Assembly (NCBI GenBank): GCA_001304015.1
Contig: LJUY01000006.1
Coordinates: 62,001 to 126,000, forward strand
Reading direction: 5' to 3'
Source: a candidate division Zixibacteria bacterium SM23_81
GTDB taxonomy: Bacteria; SM23-81
DNA length: 64,000 bases
Each line of letters starts with the position of its first letter. The stretch's first letter is position 1. A model generated the notes under the pieces. The model made no database searches. It saw nothing but the letters and a program-made list of their open reading frames with translations, and was not told the origin of the DNA. A program made the position numbers and the translations under genes. Below, in pieces: positions 27,220 to 35,526 of the stretch.

Positions 27220-28686
27220 TTATATCAGGTTCCCTAAAACATCCAGTCTCGACTTCCCTCTCAGAAACCAAGTTTTAAGCGACCTAAGGGGACCCCCAAA
27301 GAGTAAGTTCAAGCTGATCAGCACAACGCTGTATAGAACGACGGCTGAGGGGATAATGACCAGCAGTCCGTAACTGTTCCCTAGAAGGGCCAAAAAGACG
27401 GCCAGAAACAGGCTGGATACAATGGGCTTCCAGATCACTCCAGGGAGGGATACCGGAAAGACATTTCTGGAGACAACTGTGTAATAGAGGACGGCGGAGA
27501 CGACGTGGCCGGCCACCGCCGCCACACCTGCACCCATAAGCCCTAATCTCTGAATAAATATAACGCTGAGAGGAAAAATATAGGCCACCTCAACCACGGT
27601 GATGACCAGTTGTTTCCTTTGCAAATTGCTGGCCAGCAAGACGGGCCCGAGAATTCTGCTGAAACACATGGGAACTAAGATCCATCCCAGCACACGCATC
27701 ACCGGGGCCGCCGTCACGAATTCCGGCCTATACACCAGCAGGATGCGGTCGGCCAGGAAAAAAAAGCCCAAGGCCAATGGAAGGGCCAAGGAGATGAGAA
27801 ACTCGATGGCGCGCTGGGCATATTGTTTGAATATGGCCAAGTTCGTCCGGTATGTCCTGGACAAGACAGGATAGACCGCCTGTTTGAGACTTACGGAGAT
27901 GAGCATAAAGATATAGCTCAATTGAAAAACTGCGTTGTACAATCCTACCTCAACTTCTCCCTGCAACTTGGACAAGACGATGACGTTCAGCCTCAAAAAG
28001 ATGACGTTGAAAACGCTGATGCCCAAAAATGTAGGGGCGACTTTGAGTAACTTTCGACAAAAACTCAGGTCGATGACCCAGGAGGGTCTGGGAAAATAGC
28101 GATAGATGAAATACCACTCTATCACTAACAAGGCCAATTGGATGATGGCCAGTAATGCGACGATTTCTATCAGACCGTAACCCCGTCGCAACAGCAGCCA
28201 GATCAACCCAACCTTGGCCAGACTCGTTAAAGCGAAGGCATAGGTGATGAACTGCATGCGCTCGAAGGCTTGAAATATGGCCTCGCAAACCTGGCTCATG
28301 GTAAAGGGAATTAGAGCTAATCCCAAAATATAACTGGCTTTGATCACATGGGAGGAATAGCCTAACAGGTGAACCAGCAGTGCCCAGATACCCACAGAGG
28401 CCAGAGACGCCATCAGAACGATGAGGTTACTGTTGACCAGGTATCTGTCGAAATGCGGCTTGTTCTTGGCCACTTCTCGAACGATGATACCGCCCAGGCC
28501 AAACATGGCAGGCACCTGGAAGATGATGAAAAGAGTGTAGACCAGGGAAAACTGACCGAAGACCAAAACGCCTAGGTGACGAGCGATGAGAATTAAGATC
28601 ACAAAGTTGGCCGCTCTCTTTATCATTAAAGCGCTCGTTATGGCGACGGAGTTTCTGGCCAGTCTGCCGACCGTGGACAATTTCAC
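27220..28686 (-). CDS. wzx: Polysaccharide flippase (Wzx/MATE-like)
   Basis: A 488-residue polytopic membrane protein with 12-14 predicted hydrophobic segments, of the polysaccharide biosynthesis (Wzx/RfbX) family. N-terminal marks are NSVAITSALMIKRAANFVIL and ARHLGVLVFGQFSLVYTLF. It should flip an undecaprenyl-linked repeat unit to the periplasmic face. I start at GTG 28686 with GAGG eight bases upstream; it overlaps the stop of a small upstream frame as GTGA. TTG 28728 is less likely. It follows the Wzy-like gene. Confidence 0.88.
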   Translation of the reverse strand: MKLSTVGRLARNSVAITSALMIKRAANFVILILIARHLGVLVFGQFSLVYTLFIIFQVPAMFGLGGIIVREVAKNKPHFDRYLVNSNLIVLMASLASVGIWALLVHLLGYSSHVIKASYILGLALIPFTMSQVCEAIFQAFERMQFITYAFALTSLAKVGLIWLLLRRGYGLIEIVALLAIIQLALLVIEWYFIYRYFPRPSWVIDLSFCRKLLKVAPTFLGISVFNVIFLRLNVIVLSKLQGEVEVGLYNAVFQLSYIFMLISVSLKQAVYPVLSRTYRTNLAIFKQYAQRAIEFLISLALPLALGFFFLADRILLVYRPEFVTAAPVMRVLGWILVPMCFSRILGPVLLASNLQRKQLVITVVEVAYIFPLSVIFIQRLGLMGAGVAAVAGHVVSAVLYYTVVSRNVFPVSLPGVIWKPIVSSLFLAVFLALLGNSYGLLVIIPSAVVLYSVVLISLNLLFGGPLRSLKTWFLRGKSRLDVLGNLI

Positions 28687-28823
28687 TGGTATATCCTCTT
28701 CGATGTACCAACGTTCAATGGGAACCAAGTAAAACTATCGAAGGCCTTCACAGCACTTCTATATCCTTTCCTCCAACTCGGAAAACCCAGCTGCCTCTTA
28801 GACAAGTATCTAAATTTATACAT
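28683..28823 (-). CDS. Possible small protein between wzy and wzx (46 aa)
   Basis: A short frame fills the wzy-wzx gap. It is basic and aromatic-rich (MYKFRYLSKRQLGFPSWRKG at the N-terminus) and its TGA overlaps the wzx GTG, a coupling pattern seen elsewhere in this cluster. A longer form could start at GTG 28874 inside the end of wzy. The ribosome site is weak. It could be a real small protein, a leader that couples wzx translation, or the remnant of a transferase. I do not recognise it. Confidence 0.3.
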   Translation of the reverse strand: MYKFRYLSKRQLGFPSWRKGYRSAVKAFDSFTWFPLNVGTSKRIYQ

Positions 28824-28854
28824 CACAGATTCCACAGCTCCCTGGCTTTCACTC

Positions 28855-30351
28855 CTATCGGTGTGTTTTCTCACCTTCGATCTGGAGCATTCGTTCTTCC
28901 TCAGATATCTTTGCGCTGGCCATCACCAGACCAGATAATAGCCAAAAAATGGTTTCACCACTCCCCAGCCAACAAGGAGATGGCAACCAGACAATCCACC
29001 TGGCGAACAGCCCAGCCAAGATGCCGATGTTGAGACAAACGAAAAATATATGATTGGTTTTGAGGTTTCTCAGACCCTGCAAGAAAATGGAGCTCAGTAA
29101 CCAGAGGAGGATCAGTAATCCCAGAATGCCCGTCTCGACGGCCGCAATCAGATAGGTATTGTGCAATTGAAAGAGAGGAATACGTTTTAAGGAGATGAAA
29201 AGATGCTGGACTTTCCCGTGATTTCTGGCCCCCACGCCCAGCAAAGGATGGGCTTTGATTATCCTGATGGCCCTCTGATTTTGGACCATCCGTTCTTCAA
29301 TCGGTTCGCCTGGTGGCTCACTGGCGAGCCGGGACTCTATTAAAGCGAAAAAGCTCATACCGACACCTATTAAAATGATGGCTACCAAGCCTATGGTCAT
29401 AAGAGTCCGCAGACTGACGAGTTTAACTCGAAAAATGAGAAGAAAAAGCAAGACCATGGCTCCCAAAAAGCCAATCCAGCCAGCGCGGCTCATGGTCAAC
29501 ACCAACACAATCAAGGCGCAGGTGAAGACCAAACTATTGGCCAGTTTGTACCTTGGCCTGATGTTAGTAAAAAGTAGGGTTATGGATAGGGGCATAAGCG
29601 ACACCACGTACTTGGCCAATTTGCCTGTGGTTCCCAGGGTTGCCCCCGGCCTCACTACGTCGGCATAATAGCCATGAGTCAAATAATAAGAGCGTAGCTC
29701 CCTTTCTCCGAAGATATAGAGACCCAGATTCAGTCCCAGTAACCTCTGGGCGAAGGCGAGGAGGCTTTGCAAAAAAAGCCCTGACAGCAAAAGTATGAGA
29801 ACGAAGGAAATGTCTTTTTTACTCCTAAAATGGTTTGCCACATAAAAATATAACAGAATTGCCTTGAAGATATGAATGGTTTCGAAAAGGGCCAGGTAAG
29901 GATCCTGGGCCGGGATCATGCTTAAAGCACTGATGCCCACCAGGCTCAATGCGGGGATGGTGATTTTGGGGAAGAAGTGGAAACTTCCGCTCTTCTTGAT
30001 AAGCAGTTCATATATCCAAATCAGGTACAAGACTATCAGAATGATGTCCAGATCACCAAAAGCTAAGCCTCCTACGCCATACTCATAATAGCGTCGGAAG
30101 AAATGGGTGGCGGAGTGGATAGGGAGGATGAAAATCAACAGGCCCTGAAAGAAACGTTTGAACCTGCCCGTCAAGATAGCGATGAACAGGATAATAGGTC
30201 CACCAATGAGGTAATATGTGAATTTGACAGGGAGCTTGAATATTATCAGCACAAATATTCCGAAAAATATTCCTACTAAAGCGGCAAATAACATCCGCTC
30301 TATTTTTGGTTGATTTATCTCCGTAATCCCTCTGGCTAACTCGTTCAACAC
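28855..30351 (-). CDS. O-antigen polymerase/ligase family membrane protein (Wzy/WaaL-like)
   Basis: A 498-residue protein with about ten to twelve membrane segments and a large periplasmic loop (around residues 320-395), as in Wzy_C proteins. The loop ends with IKAHPLLGVGARNHG and FQLHNTYLIAAVETGILGLL, which match the O-antigen ligase/polymerase signature. It would polymerise flipped repeat units or ligate the glycan to an acceptor. Beside WecA, Wzx, Wzz and Wza it is most likely the polymerase. The start is GTG 30351 with GAGG nine bases upstream. Confidence 0.86.
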   Translation of the reverse strand: MLNELARGITEINQPKIERMLFAALVGIFFGIFVLIIFKLPVKFTYYLIGGPIILFIAILTGRFKRFFQGLLIFILPIHSATHFFRRYYEYGVGGLAFGDLDIILIVLYLIWIYELLIKKSGSFHFFPKITIPALSLVGISALSMIPAQDPYLALFETIHIFKAILLYFYVANHFRSKKDISFVLILLLSGLFLQSLLAFAQRLLGLNLGLYIFGERELRSYYLTHGYYADVVRPGATLGTTGKLAKYVVSLMPLSITLLFTNIRPRYKLANSLVFTCALIVLVLTMSRAGWIGFLGAMVLLFLLIFRVKLVSLRTLMTIGLVAIILIGVGMSFFALIESRLASEPPGEPIEERMVQNQRAIRIIKAHPLLGVGARNHGKVQHLFISLKRIPLFQLHNTYLIAAVETGILGLLILLWLLSSIFLQGLRNLKTNHIFFVCLNIGILAGLFARWIVWLPSPCWLGSGETIFWLLSGLVMASAKISEEERMLQIEGEKTHR

Positions 30352-30607
30352 TGCTACTGACCTCGCTTTTATCCAGGGGGAACCGTGGCTTTTCTTCCGG
30401 CATCGCCTCAGTGATTTTATTTGATCGGAGAAAAGTTCACTGCCTCAAGAACGTCGTTTATGAATATTGCTGGGCGTCCAGCTACATTGAAGATCACCTA
30501 CTCCGAGCCAAGCACATCAATCCGGCGTTAAGATCTTCCTATGCTTTTATGCCCGCAATCGTTAACGTAACAATTGTGCCTACCTTAATCTATTAACTTT
30601 TTACCCT

Positions 30608-31657
30608 CTAACGCATTATACGCTTTAGCAGATCAATCCACCATTTTCTCTTTATAAAGGCAATTATCGATCCCGAAGCAATAATTATGGCCGTTGCACC
30701 ACTATTACGGGAAAAAGTGAGGACAATGCCGATAAGTCCCAAGACCAATGTCATTGCAAACAGTACCAGCACAGCTTTTCTTTTGTTAAAGCCATAGCTT
30801 AGAAGCCGATGATGGATGTGCTCCTTATCTGGGGAGAAAATGTTGAGCCCTCTTCTTAGGCGGCGGGTGATAGCCGTAGCAGTGTCATAGACCGGGACAC
30901 CCAGGCAAAGAAATGTAATTATAAGTACATTGAACACTAGGCCCTTACGGGATCCGATGATGGCTAAACTGGCGAGAAGAAAACCCAAGAGCATGCTGCC
31001 ATTATCGCCCAAAAAAACCTTTCCTTTCTGTGATAGGTTAATTCGGAGAAAGGAAAGCGTAACTCCAGCTAGAGCAGCTATCAGGATAGAAAAATCCACG
31101 CTCCCAGAGACCAGTGCAATGGGGAGCAAAATAAGGCTAGTTATAGCAATGATGCCAGTGGCTAAGCCATCCAGGCCATCGATGAGGTTCATCGCATTGA
31201 TAAATCCCAAAAACCAGAATAAGCTGATGGGAATAGTGAGCCAACCAAGGTGAAATGCTCCTCCAAAGGGATTACTAAGTATATCAATCCTGAATCCCAT
31301 GCCAATGGCCACGAGGCAAATTGCTATCTGTCCTAGGAGCTTCCATTGGGCACCAATATTTCTTTTGTCATCGTAAATCCCAAGTAGGAGCAAGAGAGCT
31401 CCGAGAGAAGACAGCATTATTACCTTTGAGCCTATCTCCTGGTAAAGATGTGGAGCAATAGAGAGAACCAGAAAGAGCGAGATAAAAAATGCGAGATAGA
31501 TGGCGACACCACCACTACAAGGTATTGCCTGTTGGTGCATCTTCCGAGGATTAGGGTAGTCTACGATTTCAAGCCTGCTGCCTATCCAGCGTGCGAACGG
31601 CATCGAAATCCAAACTAAGAATAACGCCAACATCAAGGAGAGTAAGGATTCTATCAT
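30608..31657 (-). CDS. WecA/MraY-like UDP-HexNAc-1-phosphate polyprenyl transferase
   Basis: A 349-residue polytopic enzyme of the GT-PNPT family with about ten membrane segments. Catalytic motifs: NPRKMHQQAIPCSGG, NAMNLIDGLDGLATG (Asp pair), KVFLGDNGSMLLGF, and the WecA-type SPDKEHIHHRLL loop. It transfers HexNAc-1-phosphate to undecaprenyl phosphate and would start the lipid-linked unit. ATG 31657 has GGAG six bases upstream. A strong promoter lies 126-154 bases upstream. Note that a second type of initiating enzyme is encoded at 62113. Confidence 0.93.
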   Translation of the reverse strand: MIESLLSLMLALFLVWISMPFARWIGSRLEIVDYPNPRKMHQQAIPCSGGVAIYLAFFISLFLVLSIAPHLYQEIGSKVIMLSSLGALLLLLGIYDDKRNIGAQWKLLGQIAICLVAIGMGFRIDILSNPFGGAFHLGWLTIPISLFWFLGFINAMNLIDGLDGLATGIIAITSLILLPIALVSGSVDFSILIAALAGVTLSFLRINLSQKGKVFLGDNGSMLLGFLLASLAIIGSRKGLVFNVLIITFLCLGVPVYDTATAITRRLRRGLNIFSPDKEHIHHRLLSYGFNKRKAVLVLFAMTLVLGLIGIVLTFSRNSGATAIIIASGSIIAFIKRKWWIDLLKRIMR

Positions 31658-31782
31658 TTAAAACTCCGCTGGAAATCACTTACGCTAATTCCAGGTTGAC
31701 CCAGCCATAGTCTCAGGTCTTTCATACACAGCTAATGTCATGATAGTTCTGATGTTGAAATACCCAATAACCACGAAAATAC

Positions 31783-31811
31783 ACTATAGCGAAGAATCAT
31801 GGAGCTGACAA
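31783..31811 (-). promoter_or_regulatory. Sigma-70 promoter for wecA-like gene
   Basis: Minus strand: -35 TTGTCA (31806-31811), 17-base spacer, -10 TATAGT (31783-31788), five of six matches in each box. The leader to the wecA start is about 120 nt. Three copies of CCAATAA (plus-strand reading; 31764, 31832, 31862) surround it and might be binding sites. Confidence 0.6.
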
Positions 31812-31901
31812 ATTATTGCGTTCGTATGCAGCCAATAACCGAAGACAAGGATAACTCATAACCAATAATTGCCGTACATAGGGTTTCAGATGTATGCTAT
31901 T

Positions 31902-33005
31902 TTAAGCCTTATGGTTCTTGTAAATCTTCAAATATTTGGCGGCTACATCATCCCACCTGTATCTCTCCTTGGCTCTTTGATAACCCCTTTCCGAATAGAG
32001 AGCAATGATATCGACATTATTCAAAAGCCATCGAAGCTTTTCTTCTAAGTCGTCAAAATCATTTTCCCTATATGCTAAAGCGCTATTGGCTATTGTCACC
32101 AGATTCTCTGGGATACCGTTTACTAAACAACAAACTTTCGATCCCATTGCTGCCAATAATGATGGAGAGGTACCTTCAACCATAGAAGCAGATACATAAA
32201 TCAAACTGTTTTTGAGCAAACTGTCATAGACCCGCCCATATTGATAGCCCAGAAACATAATATGAGGAGTAGCTGACTTTTTAAGAGAATTCACATATTC
32301 CTTGTTATAAGGAGCATCGCCTACGATGACCAACGGGTAGGCCGTATTGAGTCTTTTGTAAACTTTGATCAAGTTATGAACGCCCTTTTCTGGTACTAAT
32401 CTGCCGACATACAGCAGGTACTTTTTCCTTCGCAAGCCAAATCTCAGATATGAATCATCCGTTTCCTCAAGAAGCTTGGCCCCATAGGGAATATAGGCCA
32501 TATTGTAGTCAAACTTCCTTGCAAAGTAATCTCTGACAACTTGCGAATCACACACTACGTTATCCGATGCCTTCGTGGTGAACCACATGACAAATTCTAA
32601 AAACATTTTCGCAAATTGTCCCCACTTATCTCTATTCCATTCAATCCCATCTACAGTCACAGTGATATTAACTTTTCTCTTGAATAACTTGATTAACGGT
32701 ATAAAAATAGAGCCTCCAGGATTGTAGAGATGAACGCAATCAACTTGTCTGCAAAATAAAATCAAATGCAAGGTAGAGAACAGAGTGTGTGTGAGCGTCT
32801 CCAGACTTTTTGTGGGAATGGACCTGATGTAAATAAGTCTGACACCTTTATAAGTTGGCCTATGCTCTTTATATTGGGAATATCTACAATACACTGTAAC
32901 ACTGTGCCCTGCCTTCACAAATCTTTGAGCTGTTTCTTCCACGCAGGTTTCAAAACCACCGTAATTTGCTGGAATCCCTCTTATGCCATATATGACGATA
33001 TTCAT
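31902..33005 (-). CDS. GT4-family glycosyltransferase (DUF1972/rhamnosyltransferase-like)
   Basis: A 367-residue GT-B enzyme. The N-terminus MNIVIYGIRGIPANYGGFET is the DUF1972 signature found in exopolysaccharide rhamnosyl- and galactosyltransferases. CVHLYNPGGSIF and VTVDGIEWNRDKW are also characteristic. The C-terminal donor-binding half has KYLLYVGRLVPEKGVHNLI and YVSASMVEGTSPSLLAAMG (Glu of the EX7E motif). It should add a sugar to the lipid-linked repeat. I start at ATG 33005 rather than TTG 33032, since MNIVIYG is the family start. Confidence 0.9.
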   Translation of the reverse strand: MNIVIYGIRGIPANYGGFETCVEETAQRFVKAGHSVTVYCRYSQYKEHRPTYKGVRLIYIRSIPTKSLETLTHTLFSTLHLILFCRQVDCVHLYNPGGSIFIPLIKLFKRKVNITVTVDGIEWNRDKWGQFAKMFLEFVMWFTTKASDNVVCDSQVVRDYFARKFDYNMAYIPYGAKLLEETDDSYLRFGLRRKKYLLYVGRLVPEKGVHNLIKVYKRLNTAYPLVIVGDAPYNKEYVNSLKKSATPHIMFLGYQYGRVYDSLLKNSLIYVSASMVEGTSPSLLAAMGSKVCCLVNGIPENLVTIANSALAYRENDFDDLEEKLRWLLNNVDIIALYSERGYQRAKERYRWDDVAAKYLKIYKNHKA

Positions 33006-33204
33006 TATCCTTCCCAATGCCCTCTCAGCCAAAAAGAGGGATGTCTCTCACATTCTCTTGAACAGGGCCCAAACCACATATCACTAGCCAAAACTCTAAC
33101 AATACGTAACATGTATAAACAACTCCCTGAGCATAACACTTAAACATAGCTATCGTGATAGAGATAACCATATCGTGTTTCTTCTAAACAAGTCTTGAAC
33201 TGCT

Positions 33205-33232
33205 AATCTATGATTTTCTACCCCTGCGTCAA
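33205..33232 (-). promoter_or_regulatory. Weak candidate sigma-70 promoter before the GT4 gene
   Basis: Minus strand: -35 TTGACG (33227-33232), 16-base spacer, -10 TAGATT (33205-33210), about 200 bases before the GT4 start at 33005. The -10 box is poor, so this is tentative. The 258-bp gap holds nothing else I recognise. Confidence 0.27.
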
Positions 33233-33263
33233 GAAGCTTGCCCTAAGAAGATCGATACCACCT

Positions 33264-34481
33264 TTATGAACATGCTTCTTGGTAGACTTTCATCAATCTC
33301 CGATAGTGAACCCTGGGACTATATTCCTTTTCCACCATTTGCCTCCCGTTCTTACCCATCTCCGTAATCAGAGACGGATGAGAAAGGAGAAAGTCTATCT
33401 TTTCCTTCAAGTCGTTATCATCCTTAAGATCAAAAAGCAAGCCCGTCTCTCCGTCGATGAGCATTTCAGGTATTCCGCCGATATTTGAACCGATAACTGG
33501 TTTACCACTAGCAAAAGCCTCAAGTATGGACATAGGAGCGTTTTCAAACCATTCCGATGGGAAAATTATAAAAAGAGCATTTCTGAAGATGTCCTTTAAT
33601 TCTTGTCCTGTTTTATAACCTTCAAAGACAACGTTATGAATTCCACATTCTCTAGCATAAGTCTCATACTCTGCCCTCAACGGTCCCTCGCCCACTATTT
33701 TTATGCGGGCATCAAGACCCCTTGCTGCCTTAAGCAAAGTCATAACTCCCTTTTGTTTAGAAAGTATTCCTGCAAAGAGTATATAGTCACCTTGATTATA
33801 GCTGGGTTCAAAAGCAGCAATATTCACAAAGTTAGGAATGTGCACCAATTTCTCTTCTTCTATTCCAATTTCAACATGTTTCTTGAGGCAAAAAAGGCTG
33901 GGGCAAATAAAGAAGTCTATATTTTTTGTATAGATGTCGAGCATATTATGGAACTTTGCCTCAGTCCAATGGAATAGACTTTGAACCAATGAACCTCTTG
34001 CGCAACGGTGTTTAAGGATTCGGTGTTTACCCCATGAGAGACATTCGTTGCATATGAACCCATCTCTATAAAAAGTGTATCTTGGACACCCAAGTTTATA
34101 ATCATGAAGAGTCAAAACTGTAGGAATCCCTTTCTTCTTCAACACATTGAGGACTGAGGGACATACCCTATTATAGATATTGTGAGCATGCGCTATATCA
34201 ACTTCATAGTCAGTGAGAAGTCCCCTCAGCTTCTTATTGTTAGAAAGGGAATACAGCATCCGAAATGCGGTCTCTGCTTTTTTTCCTATACTCTGCTCCG
34301 CATCAAAACTCATCGATTTGCCAAAGTAGGATGAAAACTGCGATGGTATATTCCTCTGATCTTGAATTGAGAAATGAAGTACATTATGCCCGTGCTCTGC
34401 CAAAAGCTTTGACACCTCGAAATAACAACGATCAGCCCCGCCTTTCACAAAGTGATAATTATTCAGTTGCAAAATATTCAT
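33264..34481 (-). CDS. GT4-family glycosyltransferase
   Basis: A 405-residue GT-B enzyme. It opens MNILQLNNYHFVKGGADRCY (Gly-Gly acceptor loop), with VDIAHAHNIYNRVCPSVLN and a Cys-rich segment near residue 140 (LGCPRYTFYRDGFICNECL) common in one GT4 subgroup. The donor half has ILFAGILSKQKGVMTLLKAA and SILEAFASGKPVIGSNIGG with the EX7E Glu residues. ATG 34481 has GGAG eight bases upstream. It lies in its own gap-flanked position (about 290 bp upstream, 258 bp downstream), so it may have its own transcript. Sugar and linkage are unknown. Confidence 0.9.
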   Translation of the reverse strand: MNILQLNNYHFVKGGADRCYFEVSKLLAEHGHNVLHFSIQDQRNIPSQFSSYFGKSMSFDAEQSIGKKAETAFRMLYSLSNNKKLRGLLTDYEVDIAHAHNIYNRVCPSVLNVLKKKGIPTVLTLHDYKLGCPRYTFYRDGFICNECLSWGKHRILKHRCARGSLVQSLFHWTEAKFHNMLDIYTKNIDFFICPSLFCLKKHVEIGIEEEKLVHIPNFVNIAAFEPSYNQGDYILFAGILSKQKGVMTLLKAARGLDARIKIVGEGPLRAEYETYARECGIHNVVFEGYKTGQELKDIFRNALFIIFPSEWFENAPMSILEAFASGKPVIGSNIGGIPEMLIDGETGLLFDLKDDNDLKEKIDFLLSHPSLITEMGKNGRQMVEKEYSPRVHYRRLMKVYQEACS

Positions 34482-34773
34482 TCACGAAACTCCCAGATAT
34501 ACCCCCAGTGATACAAAAGGCTCCCCTGGCACAGCGGTATTTGCTTTCTCTTCACATATCCAAATGATGGGAGTCCGCGTTACGGGGTGGCAATAGATAT
34601 CAACAATTAGATCCGTAGTGAGGAATCGCCTCCAGCTGGAGACCCGGTATTTCAGGTGGGCTTCCCAGCTCTATGAGTTATGCGTCTGGGAAGATCATTG
34701 GTCAGGAACCATATTCTCTTACCCACTCCGGCAACCAGCAAACACCTTCAACTAAGACCTGCCTTAGGCTCGC

Positions 34774-35526
34774 TTAAAGCCGCCTATAAATTCGCTTAGG
34801 AATCACGTATTGCCGTCTGTTCAAAACCACGCCCAACACGGTTGCCTTAGAGTCACTGAGAGTACTCTGCGCTCTCCGAACTACCTCCCAACGCGTCTTT
34901 CCAGCCTGAACCACTAAGACGACTCCGTCCATCAGACGACTGAGGATGACGGCATCGACGTAATTCAGCACAGGGCAGGAGTCAAGCAAAACGTATGAAT
35001 AATCCCGATTCCACGTCGTCAGAGCCTCCTTGAGATGAGGAGAGCTCAACAGCCGCGAGGGCTCCTCGGCGGGCTGTCCCGAGGTGACCACGAAGAGACC
35101 GCGGGAATCGGTTTGCTTGATCACCTCAGTTCCCGAGGCTGTCCCGGCAAGCAGTTCGACCAAGCCTCCCTTGCGTTCCAGACCGAAGATGTCGTGCAGC
35201 ACAGGATTTCGCAGATTGGCGTCCACCAGCAACACGTTCTCCTGGCCGCCCTGGGTGAGGGCACGGGCAAACTGAGCGCAGACCGAGGACGACCCCTCGC
35301 CGCGAACGGAGCTGGTGATGAGAATTGCTTTGACTTTGAGGTCGGGATTCCTCAAATTGATGGCGCTGCACATCTTCTGGTATTCCTCGGCGACGGCCGG
35401 AGGTGCCAGTTTGTCCGCTACTGGGCGAACCGGAGACTCGACGGGAGATGGCTGAAGAGCACCATCGCCTCCAACAACGCCTCTTTCCTTCTCAGCCTTC
35501 TTCAGGGCTTCGTAGATCTTACTCAT
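34774..35526 (-). CDS. CpsD/CapB-family (XrtA-associated type) P-loop protein, degenerate Walker A
   Basis: A 250-residue relative of bacterial tyrosine kinases. The N-terminus MSKIYEALKKAEKER is typical of the exosortase-associated autokinase group. The fold follows: ILITSSVRGEGSSSV at the Walker A position, VLLVDANLRNP (Walker A') and YVLLDSCPVL (Walker B). The invariant Walker A Lys (GEGKS/T) is Ser here, the DxPP of Walker B is DSCP, and the C-terminus has one Tyr instead of a Tyr cluster. It may be a regulatory pseudokinase for the Wzz protein at 37081. The start overlaps the end of the ExeA-SPOR gene by eight bases. Confidence 0.85.
   Translation of the reverse strand: MSKIYEALKKAEKERGVVGGDGALQPSPVESPVRPVADKLAPPAVAEEYQKMCSAINLRNPDLKVKAILITSSVRGEGSSSVCAQFARALTQGGQENVLLVDANLRNPVLHDIFGLERKGGLVELLAGTASGTEVIKQTDSRGLFVVTSGQPAEEPSRLLSSPHLKEALTTWNRDYSYVLLDSCPVLNYVDAVILSRLMDGVVLVVQAGKTRWEVVRRAQSTLSDSKATVLGVVLNRRQYVIPKRIYRRL

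Noticed and set aside
34640-34700. Palindrome CTCCAGCTGGAG and nearby GC-rich dyads in the gap after the autokinase-like gene.
   Set aside because: Short, with no T-run or promoter nearby; not distinct from chance.
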